Below are positions 5,113 through 5,118 of a DNA stretch of 5,118 nt, piece after piece. Numbering within the stretch: position 1 is the stretch's first letter; every line of letters begins with the position of its first letter. The position numbers and the translations under genes were made by a program. The notes beneath the pieces are model-generated. The model made no database searches and was not told the origin of the DNA. It worked only from the letters and a program-made list of their open reading frames with translations. Origin of the DNA: an uncultured Azospirillum sp. (lineage in GTDB: Bacteria; Pseudomonadota; Alphaproteobacteria; RF32; CAG-239); the NCBI GenBank assembly GCA_946184595.1, contig CAMHFM010000072.1, positions 1 through 5,118 on the forward strand, written 5' to 3'.

Positions 5113-5118
5113 AAAATT

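Overview
The window looks like chromosomal DNA from an AT-rich alphaproteobacterium. Three things suggest this: the helix-turn-helix regulator has the IDxHVGxRI...LGVTFQQVQKYEKG pattern typical of alphaproteobacterial XRE regulators; the SucC-like protein has the extra segment after its nucleotide-binding loop that alphaproteobacterial SucC proteins carry; and the DUF59 protein is closest to alphaproteobacterial SufT. A host-associated or gut lineage is possible, but the sequence alone does not show it. There are no transposases, phage genes, CRISPR arrays, tRNAs or rRNAs.

Layout. Positions 1-4297 are one tightly packed minus-strand operon, read right to left: a 10-TM EamA/DMT-type membrane protein, sufT (DUF59/MIP18), sufE, a sucC-like gene, a sucD-like gene, and comF, which runs off the left edge. 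Three of the five junctions are 1-base stop/start overlaps (TAATG or TGATG) and the other two gaps are 4 and 12 bases. A strong promoter (TTGACA, 16 bases, TATAAC) lies at 4337-4364 and can serve the whole operon. Positions 4298-4638 are a divergent control region: the operon promoter, a perfect palindrome over its -35 box, and on the plus strand a folded leader RNA ending in a strong intrinsic terminator. Positions 4639-5112 are the XRE regulator, whose ribosome binding site begins only about 8 bases after the terminator T-run.

Most interesting points. (1) The SucC/SucD pair is full length, intact and co-translated, but its catalytic machinery looks lost. The phospho-histidine of SucD is Tyr248, its partner Glu is Gln209, the CoA-contacting Cys is Thr124, and the SucC nucleotide loop GGRGK reads GARPK. 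This looks like a conserved pseudoenzyme pair, or one with a new activity, inside an iron-sulfur cluster assembly operon. (2) The XRE gene has no room for a promoter after its terminator, and the leader contains segments that can form either a stable fold plus terminator or a competing antiterminator helix. This makes it a candidate riboswitch or attenuator of unrecognised class.

How the genes may work together: SufT and SufE both serve Fe-S cluster assembly. The SucCD-like pair probably still binds CoA (Rossmann fold and GxTGxQ loop kept) and could act as a sensor or scaffold. The roles of the membrane protein and ComF in this group are unknown. Functional links are inferred from operon structure only.
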